A stretch of DNA of 43,995 nucleotides from CAZPEV01 sp964585635 (GCA_964585635.1 CAZPEV010000006.1:1-43995), one strand, 5' to 3'. Shown: positions 1-8,884, numbered from the stretch's first letter. Program-made: numbers and translations. The notes: generated by a model not told the origin, from the letters alone.

Positions 1-1
1 T

Positions 2-823
2 ATTATCAAGGTTATGGGGAAGAAGCAGGAGGCCGCCGGGGAGCAGGTTCAGGCCAGCCATATTCTTCTGAGGGTTCGGAGCTCCAATGAAACCCTTGAC
101 CGGGCATTTCGGAACGCCACAGGTCTTTTGGAGGAAATTGCCGGTTCCGATCTGGCCGGCGCCGCAACCCGCTTGAATTATAAAGTCGACAACACCGGCT
201 TGTTTTTCAAAGGCGGCCCGATTCCCAAAATCGGCAGCGACAAGAAGATCAACGACTTCGCTTTCGATAAGGCGGTTGGAACCGTATCGCCGATTCTTGA
301 AACCGACGCCGCGATCATTATCGCCAGGGTGGCCGAGCATGCGCCAGCCGGAATCGCAACATACGAGGAAGCCAAGGGCCGAGCCAAAAGAGCTTTGGTC
401 GATGAGTTGGCGATGAAGGCGTGCCAGGCGGAAGCGGCCAATGTCGCGGCCCAGGTCAAGGCCGGCACCCCCTTCGAGCAGGCCGCCAAGAGCGCCGGGT
501 ATGGGTTTATTGAAACCGATCTGATCGCGCGCGACGGATTCATCAACCAAATCGGACGAGATGCGGTCGTCATAGGCACCATCTTCTCCCTGGCCAATCC
601 CGGCGACATTTCGGAGCCGGTCAAGTACGCTCGCGGCTACGCGGTTGTCAAGCTGCTGGAGCGCATTACTCCCGACCTTTCGCAATTCGCCTTGGCCCGA
701 GATTCCCTGGAGCAGAAGCTGATTTCCACAAAACAGCAGGAAACGTTCAACGCCTGGTACAACGACTTGATCACGTCAGCCAAGGTCGAGGATTACCTGG
801 ACGAGTTCTACGCCAATCAGTGA
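2..823 (+). CDS. PpiC-type peptidyl-prolyl isomerase / periplasmic foldase, C-terminal part (5' end outside window)
   Basis: Parvulin-type foldase (SurA/PpiD-like) expected to assist folding of secreted proteins. The frame is open from base 2, with four codons before the Met at base 14, so the gene starts upstream and the N-terminal anchor or chaperone region is missing. Shortly after that Met the protein reads QASHILL, the typical first strand of a PpiC rotamase domain. A second PpiC-like segment with alternating strands and helices follows (GDISEPVKYARGYAVVKLLE), and the end is a helical tail (about 200-269), as in SurA/PpiD relatives. It stops at TGA 821-823, directly before a strong terminator. 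Family assignment is good; whether it is soluble or membrane-anchored cannot be judged here. Confidence 0.82.
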   Translation: MIKVMGKKQEAAGEQVQASHILLRVRSSNETLDRAFRNATGLLEEIAGSDLAGAATRLNYKVDNTGLFFKGGPIPKIGSDKKINDFAFDKAVGTVSPILETDAAIIIARVAEHAPAGIATYEEAKGRAKRALVDELAMKACQAEAANVAAQVKAGTPFEQAAKSAGYGFIETDLIARDGFINQIGRDAVVIGTIFSLANPGDISEPVKYARGYAVVKLLERITPDLSQFALARDSLEQKLISTKQQETFNAWYNDLITSAKVEDYLDEFYANQ

Positions 824-843
824 GACGACGGCTACCGGAATCG

Positions 844-872
844 AAAAAACCCCGAGTTCTTCGGGGTTTTTT
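844..872 (+). terminator. Rho-independent terminator after the foldase gene
   Basis: A perfect 12-bp stem (AAAAAACCCCGA paired with TCGGGGTTTTTT) closes the 5-nt loop GTTCT and ends in six T. It lies 20 bp after the foldase stop codon. The A-run before the stem makes it potentially bidirectional. Confidence 0.93.
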
Positions 873-933
873 GTTGGCCATATGCGCACGACGGGGGTAT
901 AACTGACCCGGATCAGCGAGGTATGATCAGCCG

Positions 934-1650
934 ATGATTCCTCTTAAAGACGACATGCCGACGGTTCATGTGCCGGTCGTAACCTATGCCCTGATCGCCG
1001 TCAACTGCCTCGTTCATATTTACCAGATGAGTTTACCCGCCTATGCCGCCCAAATGCTTATTTTCCAGTACGGGCTGATTCCGGTAGAAATCACCCATTT
1101 CACCGACTTGGCGCCCGAAATCCCCTTGCCCGTTTGGCTCTCCCCCTTCTCCTCCATGTTCCTGCACGGCGACCTGTGGCATTTGGGTGGAAACATGCTC
1201 TATCTTTGGATATTCGGCAATAACGTCGAAGATCATCTGGGCCATGTCAAGTTCCTCATCTTCTATCTGTGCTCGGGCTTGGCGGCGGTGACCTTGTTTA
1301 TCATGTTTGATCCTTCGGGGCGGGTGCCAATGATCGGCGCCTCCGGCGCCATCGCGGGAATATTGGGCGCCTATATGGTACTTTATCCTCGCGCTCGTGT
1401 CCTTACCCTCATCTGGATTATCTTCATTATTCGGCTGGTTTGGCTGCCGGCGGTCTTCATTCTGGGATACTGGTTTGTCATCCAGGTGGTCATGGGGATG
1501 TCAGCTATGGGCCAGCAGGGGGGCGGGGGAATCGCCTGGTTCGCTCACGTCGGCGGCTTTGCCTTCGGCTGGCTGTTATTCAGGGGTCAGCGGAGGCGCC
1601 GGTTGGCAAAGTCCGATGATCAAAACAGCTATTACAGCCGGTGGCATTGA
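934..1650 (+). CDS. rhomboid family intramembrane serine protease
   Basis: Polytopic membrane protein of 238 aa that cleaves transmembrane segments of client proteins within the bilayer. The catalytic serine lies in GASG (Ser137) and the catalytic histidine in HVGG (His205), each inside a hydrophobic helix. The conserved HGDLWHLGGNMLYLWIFG block (about 78-95) supplies the HxxxN oxyanion region. About six hydrophobic segments are visible and the C-terminus is basic and cytosolic (RGQRRRR). A GAGGT sequence lies 12 bp before the ATG. It is monocistronic between a terminator and the convergent ptb/buk operon. Substrate unknown. Confidence 0.93.
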   Translation: MIPLKDDMPTVHVPVVTYALIAVNCLVHIYQMSLPAYAAQMLIFQYGLIPVEITHFTDLAPEIPLPVWLSPFSSMFLHGDLWHLGGNMLYLWIFGNNVEDHLGHVKFLIFYLCSGLAAVTLFIMFDPSGRVPMIGASGAIAGILGAYMVLYPRARVLTLIWIIFIIRLVWLPAVFILGYWFVIQVVMGMSAMGQQGGGGIAWFAHVGGFAFGWLLFRGQRRRRLAKSDDQNSYYSRWH

Positions 1651-1719
1651 CCAGGGGTTGGCTCTCTTCAGATCCGAGCGATAATCTCCCAGGATGGGGC
1701 GGCGGTAGGGCCGGAGCAC

Positions 1720-2649
1720 TTAGCGACTGAGACTAAGGAACGCCGCAAGGGTAATGGAATGGTCCAGGCTTTCACTGCCGTCACAACCCATCGGAAGGAC
1801 CACCGGAACACGTCCGCCGATGACAACTCCGGCCGATTGAGCCTTCACCATCAGCGTCATCGCACCATACAGACTATATCCGGTTTCCAGATTTGGAACA
1901 ATCAGCAGATCGGCCTGGCCGGCTACAGGGGATGCCACCCCTTTCTGGCGGGCGATTTCCGGCACCGTCGCCACGTCAATCGACAGCGGGCCATCGATCA
2001 GGCAGTTCTTGATCTGGCCTTTGTCCGCCATCTTGGCCAGGATCGCACCATCCAGCGTCATAGGCATGGCGGAGGAGATCATTTCGACGGCCGCCAGAAC
2101 AGCCACTTTGGGCATGGCCACGCCCAGGCATCGCGTGACCGACAGGGCGTTTTCGATGATAGCCGTCTTGCGATCCAGATCGGGCGCGACGTTGATCAGC
2201 CCGTCGCTCATAAAGAGCAGCCTGGGATAGTCGGGCGTCTCAAAGCAGGCCAAGTGGCTGACGATTCGCCGGCCGTCTCGGAAATTGGCGGACTGGCCAA
2301 ACAGAGTCGACAGCAACGGTCTGACATCGATGCTGCCGAGGATGAGAAGATCGACTTCCCCTCTGCCCAGCAATTCTTCAGCGGCCGATATCTGATTGAC
2401 TGGTTCGATCCGGTCAATAATAGATCGATGGTCGATCGTCAGCTTTTCACGAGCCGCCAGAGCGATGATGGGGTCGCGCGGACCGATCATCGTGGCTGAT
2501 AGAAGCCCCCCTTCTTCGGCGCGGCTGACGGCGCGCAGGATATGCCCTTCGTCGAATCCGATTGCCGCCGCCTTGACCGGCCCTTTGGCACCGGCCAACT
2601 CCCTGGCGCGGGCGGCCAGTTGGACAAACGTGGTGATCTGATTGGTCAT
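1720..2649 (-). CDS. phosphate acyltransferase family protein (second, diverged Ptb paralogue)
   Basis: 309-aa member of the phosphate acetyl/butyryltransferase family (acyl-CoA + Pi to acyl phosphate + CoA), last gene of the ior-buk-ptb operon. The start is the ATG overlapping the TGA of the preceding paralogue (TGATG), implying coupled translation. It keeps the C-terminal family blocks DGPLSIDVAT and SPVAGQADLLIVPN. It lacks the Lys-Gly of the central KG-x-ST block (here ILGSIDVRPL) and the S-R-x-D near the C-terminus (here MGCD). The upstream paralogue shows the opposite pattern, so this protein may be a partner subunit, an enzyme of altered specificity, or inactive. Family certain, activity uncertain. 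Confidence 0.8.
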   Translation of the reverse strand: MTNQITTFVQLAARARELAGAKGPVKAAAIGFDEGHILRAVSRAEEGGLLSATMIGPRDPIIALAAREKLTIDHRSIIDRIEPVNQISAAEELLGRGEVDLLILGSIDVRPLLSTLFGQSANFRDGRRIVSHLACFETPDYPRLLFMSDGLINVAPDLDRKTAIIENALSVTRCLGVAMPKVAVLAAVEMISSAMPMTLDGAILAKMADKGQIKNCLIDGPLSIDVATVPEIARQKGVASPVAGQADLLIVPNLETGYSLYGAMTLMVKAQSAGVVIGGRVPVVLPMGCDGSESLDHSITLAAFLSLSR

Positions 2650-3584
2650 CACCCACCTCCCCTGTGCCGGTAGTAGTCGGCAACCAAACAAGCGAGCGCG
2701 AGGGAGGTTTTCTTGCCGATAACGGGATCGGTGCGAGAGACCAGGGAAACCGGCACTTTGGCGCCCACGATGACTCCGGCGAAGATGGCCCCGGCGAAGA
2801 CGATCATGCTCTTGGCGGTGATATTGCATTCCTCAATGCTGCCGGTCAGGAAAATGTCAGCGGCTCCCGCCACGGAATTGCCGGCGCCGAGGCGCCGGGC
2901 AAGGTCGGGCGAGGTGGCCTGGTCGAAACTCATCGGACCGGCCACCTCGCAATCAGCCGCTTGTTCTGCCTTGACCATATCCACCAGGGCGGCCGCTTCC
3001 TCGGCCTGCGGCATCCCTGTGACAAGGCTATTGACCGCCGCAGAGACAGCGATCTTGACGGGACTGATCCCCAAAGCATGGGCGACCAGAGCAGCATTCC
3101 TCAACAGATCCAGCTTCTGCCGCACATTCGGTTTGACCATCATGCCGCCGTCGGTCAAAAGCAGCCGCGTGTGGTAAGGGGGAATTTCCAGGACCGCGAC
3201 ATGCGATAGGGTTGGTCCGGCCCGGAGGTTGAAGCGGCGGTCGAGGACTCCTTTGAGAACCGTGGAAGTGGATAGAAAGCCTTTCATTATCACGTCCGCC
3301 CGTCCGGAGTCGGCCATGGCAGCAGCGCCCAGAACCGCGCTTTGAGGGTCGGCTTGATGGATGATGTCCAGGCCATCCAGGCGGATGCCGTTCTTTTGGG
3401 CTAATTCGCGGATCGCTGTCTCGTCGCCGAACAAAGAAGCCTCACAGATGCCATCGTCGCAGGCCGATCGAACCGCGCCCAAGACGTCGGCGTCCTGCGC
3501 ACCCGCTACCGCCACGCGGCGCTTCCGCCCCCCCTGGGACAGCTGTCGAACCGCCGCGATTATTTCCGCTGATGATGTGATCAT
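2649..3584 (-). CDS. phosphate butyryltransferase-like enzyme (first Ptb paralogue)
   Basis: 311-aa phosphate acyltransferase expected to turn an acyl-CoA into an acyl phosphate for the adjacent kinase. It keeps the central MKGFLSTST block, the LTDGGMMVKPN block and a C-terminal VSRTD block typical of Ptb. The usual SPVAG/VPN block is altered to NSVAGAADIFLTGS. An in-frame GTG at 3596 is possible, but the ATG at 3584 has AGAGGT about 10 nt upstream and is preferred. The gene lies 41 bp after buk and overlaps the next paralogue by 1 bp, so buk-ptb1-ptb2 should be one transcript. Confidence 0.85.
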   Translation of the reverse strand: MITSSAEIIAAVRQLSQGGRKRRVAVAGAQDADVLGAVRSACDDGICEASLFGDETAIRELAQKNGIRLDGLDIIHQADPQSAVLGAAAMADSGRADVIMKGFLSTSTVLKGVLDRRFNLRAGPTLSHVAVLEIPPYHTRLLLTDGGMMVKPNVRQKLDLLRNAALVAHALGISPVKIAVSAAVNSLVTGMPQAEEAAALVDMVKAEQAADCEVAGPMSFDQATSPDLARRLGAGNSVAGAADIFLTGSIEECNITAKSMIVFAGAIFAGVIVGAKVPVSLVSRTDPVIGKKTSLALACLVADYYRHRGGG

Positions 3585-3625
3585 CCCCTGCACCACCTCT
3601 TCTGACCGATCGGCGATGGATCGAT

Positions 3626-4705
3626 CTAGGCGTAAACTTTCACCGTTTCCTCGCCCCGTAGCGCCCGGACGGCGCCCTCGGCCAGTGCCTTCATTTCATG
3701 CTCACCCGGGACCAGTCTCACCGGCGCGAGAAAAGCGATATATTCGGAAATGGTTCCGGTGAGTCGCGTGGAAAACGACATCCCGCCGGTCAGGATGATG
3801 CCGTCGATTTTGCCCTTGAGCACCGCCGCACAAGCGCCGATCTCCTTGGCGATCTGATAGCACATGGCCTGGAAGATCAGCGCCGCCGGCTGATCCCCCT
3901 GGTCGATTTTGGCTTCAACTTTGCGCAGATCGGCTTCGCCCAAGTATCCCATCAGGCCGCTCTTCTGGGAGAGAATCGTGATCAATTCTTTTTTATCGTG
4001 CTTCCCCGAATAGCAGAGATCCACCAGCGCTCCGATCGGCAAAGCCCCGGCTCGCTCGGGCGAAAATGGCCCCATTCCCATCAGGCCGTCGTTGACGTCG
4101 ACGATCCTTCCTTTTTCCAGCGCCGCCACCGAAATTCCACCTCCCATGTGGGCCACGACAAAATTGACCTGATCGAGCCGTCGGCCCATCTTGGCCGCCT
4201 CGGCATGGCCGACAGCCTTGATATTGAGGGCGTGAGAACGGCATTTGCGGACAATTCCGGGCAGGCCGGAAATGCGGGCCACCTCGGTGAAATTGTCGAC
4301 CGTCACCGGATCGGTGATAAAGGCCGGGACTCGGTATTTCTTTGAGAAATGATCGGCCAGAATCGGGCCGAGATTCGACGCATGATTGGAATACTTGGAG
4401 GTTCGGACATCCAGCAGCATTTGTTCGGAGATGCCGTAGGTGCCCCCTTCCAGCGGTTTGAGCGGCGCGCCCCGTCCGGCGACGGCGTCAAAGGTACGGT
4501 CCTCGGAGGGCAGGGCGTTCAGCCATTTTTCGATATCCCCCCGGCGCAGATCGAACTGCTCGGCGGTCAGGTCGAATTTCGCCAGTTGGTCGGCCGGGTG
4601 TTCGACAGTCTGCTTGTGGATTTCGGAACTCCCCCTGAAGACCGCCACCTTGGTTGACGTCGATCCCGGATTGATGACCAGGACGCAGGGATCGATTGCT
4701 GCCAT
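3626..4705 (-). CDS. buk: butyrate kinase (short/branched-chain or aryl carboxylate kinase)
   Basis: Transfers phosphate from an acyl phosphate to ADP, yielding a carboxylic acid and ATP. The 359 aa match the usual length of Buk. ASKHA-fold signatures are visible: NPGSTSTKVAVF at the N-terminus (phosphate-1), HMGGGISVAAL in the middle, and ILTGGMSFSTRLT near the C-terminus. The start is chosen because AGGAGG lies just upstream and the signature begins ten residues later; an upstream ATG at 4765 lies inside iorB. The neighbouring ferredoxin-dependent 2-oxoacid oxidoreductase suggests its natural substrate is phenylacetyl, indolylacetyl, isobutyryl or isovaleryl phosphate rather than only butyryl phosphate. 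Confidence 0.92.
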   Translation of the reverse strand: MAAIDPCVLVINPGSTSTKVAVFRGSSEIHKQTVEHPADQLAKFDLTAEQFDLRRGDIEKWLNALPSEDRTFDAVAGRGAPLKPLEGGTYGISEQMLLDVRTSKYSNHASNLGPILADHFSKKYRVPAFITDPVTVDNFTEVARISGLPGIVRKCRSHALNIKAVGHAEAAKMGRRLDQVNFVVAHMGGGISVAALEKGRIVDVNDGLMGMGPFSPERAGALPIGALVDLCYSGKHDKKELITILSQKSGLMGYLGEADLRKVEAKIDQGDQPAALIFQAMCYQIAKEIGACAAVLKGKIDGIILTGGMSFSTRLTGTISEYIAFLAPVRLVPGEHEMKALAEGAVRALRGEETVKVYA

Positions 4706-4721
4706 ATCCCCTCCTTTGCGA

Positions 4722-5321
4722 TCAAATCCCGGTGGATGCTGCGGCCAGTTCGTATCCCCGGGCAAAAGCCTTGAGGTTGATCTCGACCAGCTTTGACTTT
4801 ACCAATCGCCTGATCGCTTCGTCCCATACCGACCGTTCGAATCCGACATAGGGCGAGGCCACGGCCAGCAGGATCGTGTTGACCAAGCGGATATTCCCCA
4901 GATCGCGGGCCATCCGGTCGGCATCGACAGCGATTACCTTGCCGGTCTTCTTCTTGATCTCGGCGATCGGGTCATCGGGATAGCTAAAGGTACCAAAATT
5001 GGCGATCGGCGGCACCAGCCTGGTACGGGATATGATGGCTCGACCCTGGGGTGACAGCCAATCCAGCGCCCGCAATCCCTCGGCCTGCTCAAAGGCCATC
5101 AGGATATCGGCCTGGCCGTAAGGGATAATCGGCGAGTAGACCTTCGGGGCGATTCTGACGTGGGATGACACCACGCCGCCGCGCTGAGACATCCCGTGGA
5201 CCTCCGACTTCTTGACGTCCAGGCCCGACATGATGGCGACTTCCGACAGCAGTTCCGAGGCCAGAAGGACACCCTGTCCCCCGACGCCAACGATCAACAC
5301 ATTGATTGTCTTGTTTTCCAT
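4722..5321 (-). CDS. iorB: indolepyruvate:ferredoxin oxidoreductase, beta subunit
   Basis: 199-aa gamma-type domain subunit of the two-subunit indolepyruvate:ferredoxin oxidoreductase. The N-terminal VGVGGQGVLLASELL glycine-rich motif and the EVHGMSQRGGVVSSHVR block are family hallmarks. With IorA it decarboxylates arylpyruvates to aryl-acetyl-CoA and reduces ferredoxin. It begins 7 bp after the iorA stop and ends 16 bp before buk, so it is operonic. Length is normal and no key block is missing. Confidence 0.94.
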   Translation of the reverse strand: MENKTINVLIVGVGGQGVLLASELLSEVAIMSGLDVKKSEVHGMSQRGGVVSSHVRIAPKVYSPIIPYGQADILMAFEQAEGLRALDWLSPQGRAIISRTRLVPPIANFGTFSYPDDPIAEIKKKTGKVIAVDADRMARDLGNIRLVNTILLAVASPYVGFERSVWDEAIRRLVKSKLVEINLKAFARGYELAAASTGI

Positions 5322-5328
5322 CCTCGCC

Positions 5329-7113
5329 TCACTTGGTCATAGTGGCCGGTTCTTTGAGCACAATTGCCTCCGGCTGGCACAGTTGCGCGCAGAGGGTGCA
5401 TCCGGTGCAAAGTTCGGCATCGATATCCGCCTTGGGACGATCCCGTTCGGTTCGTTCCTTGGAGGGGACGATGGCAGGGCAGCCGATACGGAAGCAGGCG
5501 CTGCAGCCGTTGCAGAGGTCAAGCAGCACCTCATAAGGACGATCCATGATACGTTGCGGCATCAGCACGCAGGGGCGGGAGGTCACGATGACCGAAGGAC
5601 CGGGCCGGGCGACTTCCTCCTGAACCGCCTTGAGGGTAGCCTCATAATCATAGGGGTCGAGTGTCTGGACGGAATCGACGCCGAGGGCGCGGCAGAGTTC
5701 GACATAGTCGACCTGCTTGGTCGGTTGGCCCATCAGGGTGTACCCGGTCGCGGGATGCTGTTGGCCGCCGGTCATGGCCGTCACCCGGTTGTCGGCGATG
5801 ATGACGGTCACATTGGACTTGTTGTAGACGGCGTCCAGGAGACCGGTGATGCCGGAGTGCAGGAAGGTCGAATCGCCGATGACCGCCACGATACCCTGCT
5901 CCGAGCCATTGACTTTCTCCATGCCGATCGCCGCGCCGATAGAGGAGCCCATGCAAATACAGGTATGCAGCGCCTCCAGCGGCTGCAGAGTGCCGAGCGT
6001 ATAGAAGCCGATATCCCCGGTCACGGTCAGTTTCAGCTTTTTGAGAACGGCGAACAGACCCCGATGCGGGCAGCCGGGGCACAGGACCGGCGGGCGGGGA
6101 AAAAGTTTGGCGGGATCGTAGGCTGCGCCCGGGACATGATCGACAATCCCGGCTTCTTTCAATCCCTGGGCCACGCGATAGGGGGAAAGTTCTCCCGTAC
6201 GACTGAAATATTTCTTGCCTTCGACTGCAATCATGCCGGCGGCGCGGATGGTTTCTTCGTAGTATGGCTCCAGCTCTTCGACCACAAGGACCCGCTCGTG
6301 GCTATCCACAAAGGACCTGATCATCTTCAGCGGCAACGGAAAGCCGAAGCCGATTTTCAGGATGTCAACGTTCGGCATGATTTCTTTGACGTATTGATAA
6401 GAAATGCCGCCGGTAATGATGCCGATTTTGGAGCCAAATTTCTCGATCTTATTCAAAGGAGTCTGTTCGGAGTATTCGGCCAGCTTGGCGAGCCGACCCA
6501 GAAGGGCGGCATGGCGGACCTTGGCGTTGGAGGGAATCATGACGTATTTGGACGTATTGCGGTCGAACTGTTTCCCGGTCACCTGTATCGGATCGGCCAG
6601 CTCGACGATGCCCTTGGAATGGGACACCCGGGTGGTCATCCGCAGCATGACCGGCGTGTCGAACTGCTCCGAAATGTCCAGCGCCAGACGGACCATCTCC
6701 TTGGACTCCTGCGAGTCGGCGGGTTCCAGAAACGGTATCTGGGCGAATTTGGCGAAATACCGGTTATCCTGCTCATTCTGCGACGAATGCATCTCCGGGT
6801 CATCGGCGCTGATCAGCACGAAGCCGGCGTTGACGCCGGTGTAGGCGAAGGTCATGAGCGGGTCGGCAGCGACATTTACCCCGACATGCTTCATCGCTAC
6901 CAGCGACCGTCCCCCGCCTAGCGACCCGCCCATGCCGACCTCGAACGCCACCTTCTCATTGGGCGACCACTCGGCATATATCGTGGGGTATTCGGCAGCG
7001 ATCGTTTCCAGGATTTCCGTGGAGGGGGTCCCGGGGTAAGCCGAGGCCAGCCTTACGCCGGCCTCGAATGCCCCCCGCGCCACCGCCTCGTTACCGGATA
7101 ACAGCCTTTTCAT
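5329..7113 (-). CDS. iorA: indolepyruvate:ferredoxin oxidoreductase, alpha subunit
   Basis: 594-aa catalytic subunit. The N-terminal pyrimidine-binding domain opens with SGNEAVARGAFEAGVRLAS and AYPGTPSTEI. The TPP pyrophosphate-binding domain follows (GDSTFLHSGITGLLDAVYN, then ADNRVTAMTGGQQHP). The C-terminus carries two [4Fe-4S] ferredoxin motifs, CNGCSACFRIGCP and CTGCTLCAQLCQP. It oxidises indolepyruvate and related arylpyruvates from amino-acid transamination. It is first in the operon. The first cluster has four residues before its last Cys (x2, x2, x4), as known in this family. Confidence 0.95.
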   Translation of the reverse strand: MKRLLSGNEAVARGAFEAGVRLASAYPGTPSTEILETIAAEYPTIYAEWSPNEKVAFEVGMGGSLGGGRSLVAMKHVGVNVAADPLMTFAYTGVNAGFVLISADDPEMHSSQNEQDNRYFAKFAQIPFLEPADSQESKEMVRLALDISEQFDTPVMLRMTTRVSHSKGIVELADPIQVTGKQFDRNTSKYVMIPSNAKVRHAALLGRLAKLAEYSEQTPLNKIEKFGSKIGIITGGISYQYVKEIMPNVDILKIGFGFPLPLKMIRSFVDSHERVLVVEELEPYYEETIRAAGMIAVEGKKYFSRTGELSPYRVAQGLKEAGIVDHVPGAAYDPAKLFPRPPVLCPGCPHRGLFAVLKKLKLTVTGDIGFYTLGTLQPLEALHTCICMGSSIGAAIGMEKVNGSEQGIVAVIGDSTFLHSGITGLLDAVYNKSNVTVIIADNRVTAMTGGQQHPATGYTLMGQPTKQVDYVELCRALGVDSVQTLDPYDYEATLKAVQEEVARPGPSVIVTSRPCVLMPQRIMDRPYEVLLDLCNGCSACFRIGCPAIVPSKERTERDRPKADIDAELCTGCTLCAQLCQPEAIVLKEPATMTK

Positions 7114-7282
7114 TGCGAACCATCCAATCTATAGATATTCACGCCGTTTTCATATCATGAGTGCGTTACTCGAAGGAAAATATATGTCATCCGTCAAGCA
7201 AATTCAATCCCCTTGGGAAAGATTTCACAATATCAGAGAAGCTCGGATCGAGGCTGTGATTGCGCAGCGGGCATCTTATTTC
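7114..7282. other. intergenic leader of the ior operon
   Basis: No gene is supported here. It should contain the promoter for iorA on the minus strand, but no convincing -35/-10 pair is visible; a TTGACG at 7194-7199 lacks a matching -10. An open frame running through here on the plus strand is antisense to the next gene and has no family features. Confidence 0.4.
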
Positions 7283-7678
7283 CTATTGAGAATCGGCCGG
7301 CACAAGACCGGAGTCGAGCCTTGGGCCAATGGGATGGCCGACGGGGTGAGCCTTAAAATATTGGGTCAGCGAATCGGTTTTGCGCTTGATGGCCACCCAG
7401 ATCGGATACCAGTCCTCTTCCCGGCCCTGCCACTTCTGCTTCAGCAGTTCGACCGCCTGGGGAGTGAAATCATATAGGCGATAAAGAGAATCCCGGGCGC
7501 GCACAAACCGTTCCGGCTCGTTGCGATACAACTCTGCCACGACCGCGGTTCCGGCATAGAGCGAGGCAAAGCGGTCGTCGGTCGCTTCGCGATTTGCACC
7601 CAGATGGGTCCAAACCAGCCATATGGTCATTCCTGCCAGAAGGATTCCGGCGTACGCAATTATCTTTTTGTCAGCCAA
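7283..7678 (-). CDS. hypothetical protein with one N-terminal membrane anchor
   Basis: 131 aa. I do not recognise a family. Residues about 6-25 (IIAYAGILLAGMTIWLVW) form one membrane helix, and the rest is a soluble, charged, mostly helical domain with a Pro/His-rich tail (AHPVGHPIGP). The start codon is TTG at 7678 with a weak ribosome-binding site, so the true start may differ by a few codons. It is transcribed toward iorA but 169 bp away, and is divergent from ispG. Probably periplasmic or cytosolic-facing and anchored; function unknown. Confidence 0.55.
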   Translation of the reverse strand: MADKKIIAYAGILLAGMTIWLVWTHLGANREATDDRFASLYAGTAVVAELYRNEPERFVRARDSLYRLYDFTPQAVELLKQKWQGREEDWYPIWVAIKRKTDSLTQYFKAHPVGHPIGPRLDSGLVPADSQ

Positions 7679-7738
7679 GCTGTTCTAACTTTCGATTGCC
7701 TTATCGCGTATTAGCGTTAGATTAAGCTAAATGCGGAA

Positions 7739-8884
7739 ATGACCATGTCAAGTGATATATCGCATGATTCGGACGATAGCTGGCGCGGGACTATGGCCCA
7801 GAAACGGCAGGATTACCCCGCCCCACGGCGCAGGACCCGCGCCGTCAGGGTCGGCCGAATCATTATTGGCGGTAATTTCCCGGTTTCAGTTCAGTCGATG
7901 ACGACGACCGATACCCGCGATGTCGACGCCACCGTGGAACAGGTCAAACGGCTGGAGGCGGCGGGGTGCGATATCGTCCGGGTGGCGGTGCTGAACAAGG
8001 ATGCCGTCGCCTGCCTGGGTAAGATAAAAGAGCAGATTTCCATACCGCTGGTGGCCGATATCCATTTTTCCTATCAATTGGCTGTGCAGGCAATCGCGCA
8101 GGGCGTCGACAAGGTCAGGATCAATCCGGGGAATATCGGCGCGGACTGGAAAGTTGCCGAGGTGGTCAAGGCTGCCAAGGACGCGGAAGTACCGATCAGG
8201 GTCGGGGTCAATTCCGGGTCGCTGCCGGCGGATATGCTGGACGAATTTGGCCATGATGACCCGCGCGGCTTGGTTGGGGCCGCGCTCCGCGAACTGGAGA
8301 TCTTAGAGCGTCACGGCTTCAACGACACCATCATATCACTTAAATCGACCAATGTCGTCTGCACCATCGCGGCCTATGCGATGCTGGCTGAACTGGTCGA
8401 TTATCCCCTTCATCTTGGCATAACCGAAGCGGGCACGCAATTTACCGGCGCGATCAAATCGGCGGTCGGCATTGGGGCCGTTTTGGCTCGCGGCATCGGC
8501 GACACGATCCGGGTCTCCCTCACGGCTGACCCGGTGGAAGAAGTCAGAGTCGGCAAACAAATCCTGGCCTCACTGGAGTTGAGAAGGGAGGGGGTGGAAG
8601 TGATTTCCTGCCCCACCTGTGGGCGGTGCCAGATTGATTTAATAGGGTTGGCGGAGCGGGTCGAAGCCCGGACTCGGCATTACAAGAAGCCGCTCAGGGT
8701 AGCTGTCATGGGATGCGTCGTCAACGGGCCGGGAGAGGCCAAGGCGGCCGACGTCGGGATCGCCGGCGGCGCCGGCCGAGGAATTCTCTTCGCCAAAGAT
8801 CGGCCGCAACGGACGGTGAAGGAAGAAGATTTAGAAGCGGCGCTTCTGGCCGAAGTTGAGAGGTTGGCGCGGGAAAAAGATTGA
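7739..8884 (+). CDS. ispG: 4-hydroxy-3-methylbut-2-enyl-diphosphate synthase (IspG/GcpE)
   Basis: Penultimate enzyme of the MEP isoprenoid pathway, converting MEcPP to HMBPP with a [4Fe-4S] cluster and reduced ferredoxin or flavodoxin. The TIM-barrel start is RRTRAVRVG...NFPVSVQSMT, followed by ADIHFSYQLA and KVRINPGNIG. Cluster ligands are visible as CPTCGRC (291-297) and MGCVVNGPGE (Cys326, Glu333). The 381 aa correspond to the short bacterial form, without the extra domain of the Bacteroidetes/plant long form. The start may be internal (Met19 at 7793), since homologues usually begin close to the RRTRAV segment. Confidence 0.96.
   Translation: MTMSSDISHDSDDSWRGTMAQKRQDYPAPRRRTRAVRVGRIIIGGNFPVSVQSMTTTDTRDVDATVEQVKRLEAAGCDIVRVAVLNKDAVACLGKIKEQISIPLVADIHFSYQLAVQAIAQGVDKVRINPGNIGADWKVAEVVKAAKDAEVPIRVGVNSGSLPADMLDEFGHDDPRGLVGAALRELEILERHGFNDTIISLKSTNVVCTIAAYAMLAELVDYPLHLGITEAGTQFTGAIKSAVGIGAVLARGIGDTIRVSLTADPVEEVRVGKQILASLELRREGVEVISCPTCGRCQIDLIGLAERVEARTRHYKKPLRVAVMGCVVNGPGEAKAADVGIAGGAGRGILFAKDRPQRTVKEEDLEAALLAEVERLAREKD

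Noticed and set aside
2401..2415. tRNA T-loop-like GGTTCGATCC
   Set aside because: Lies inside ptb2; no surrounding cloverleaf.
5212..6921. 569-codon open frame on the plus strand
   Set aside because: Antisense to iorA/iorB; protein is rich in His, Gln, Gly and Asp with no family features. iorA and iorB are certain on the other strand.
7157..7477. Possible small gene on the plus strand
   Set aside because: Most of it is antisense to the anchored hypothetical protein, and its product has no family or membrane features.
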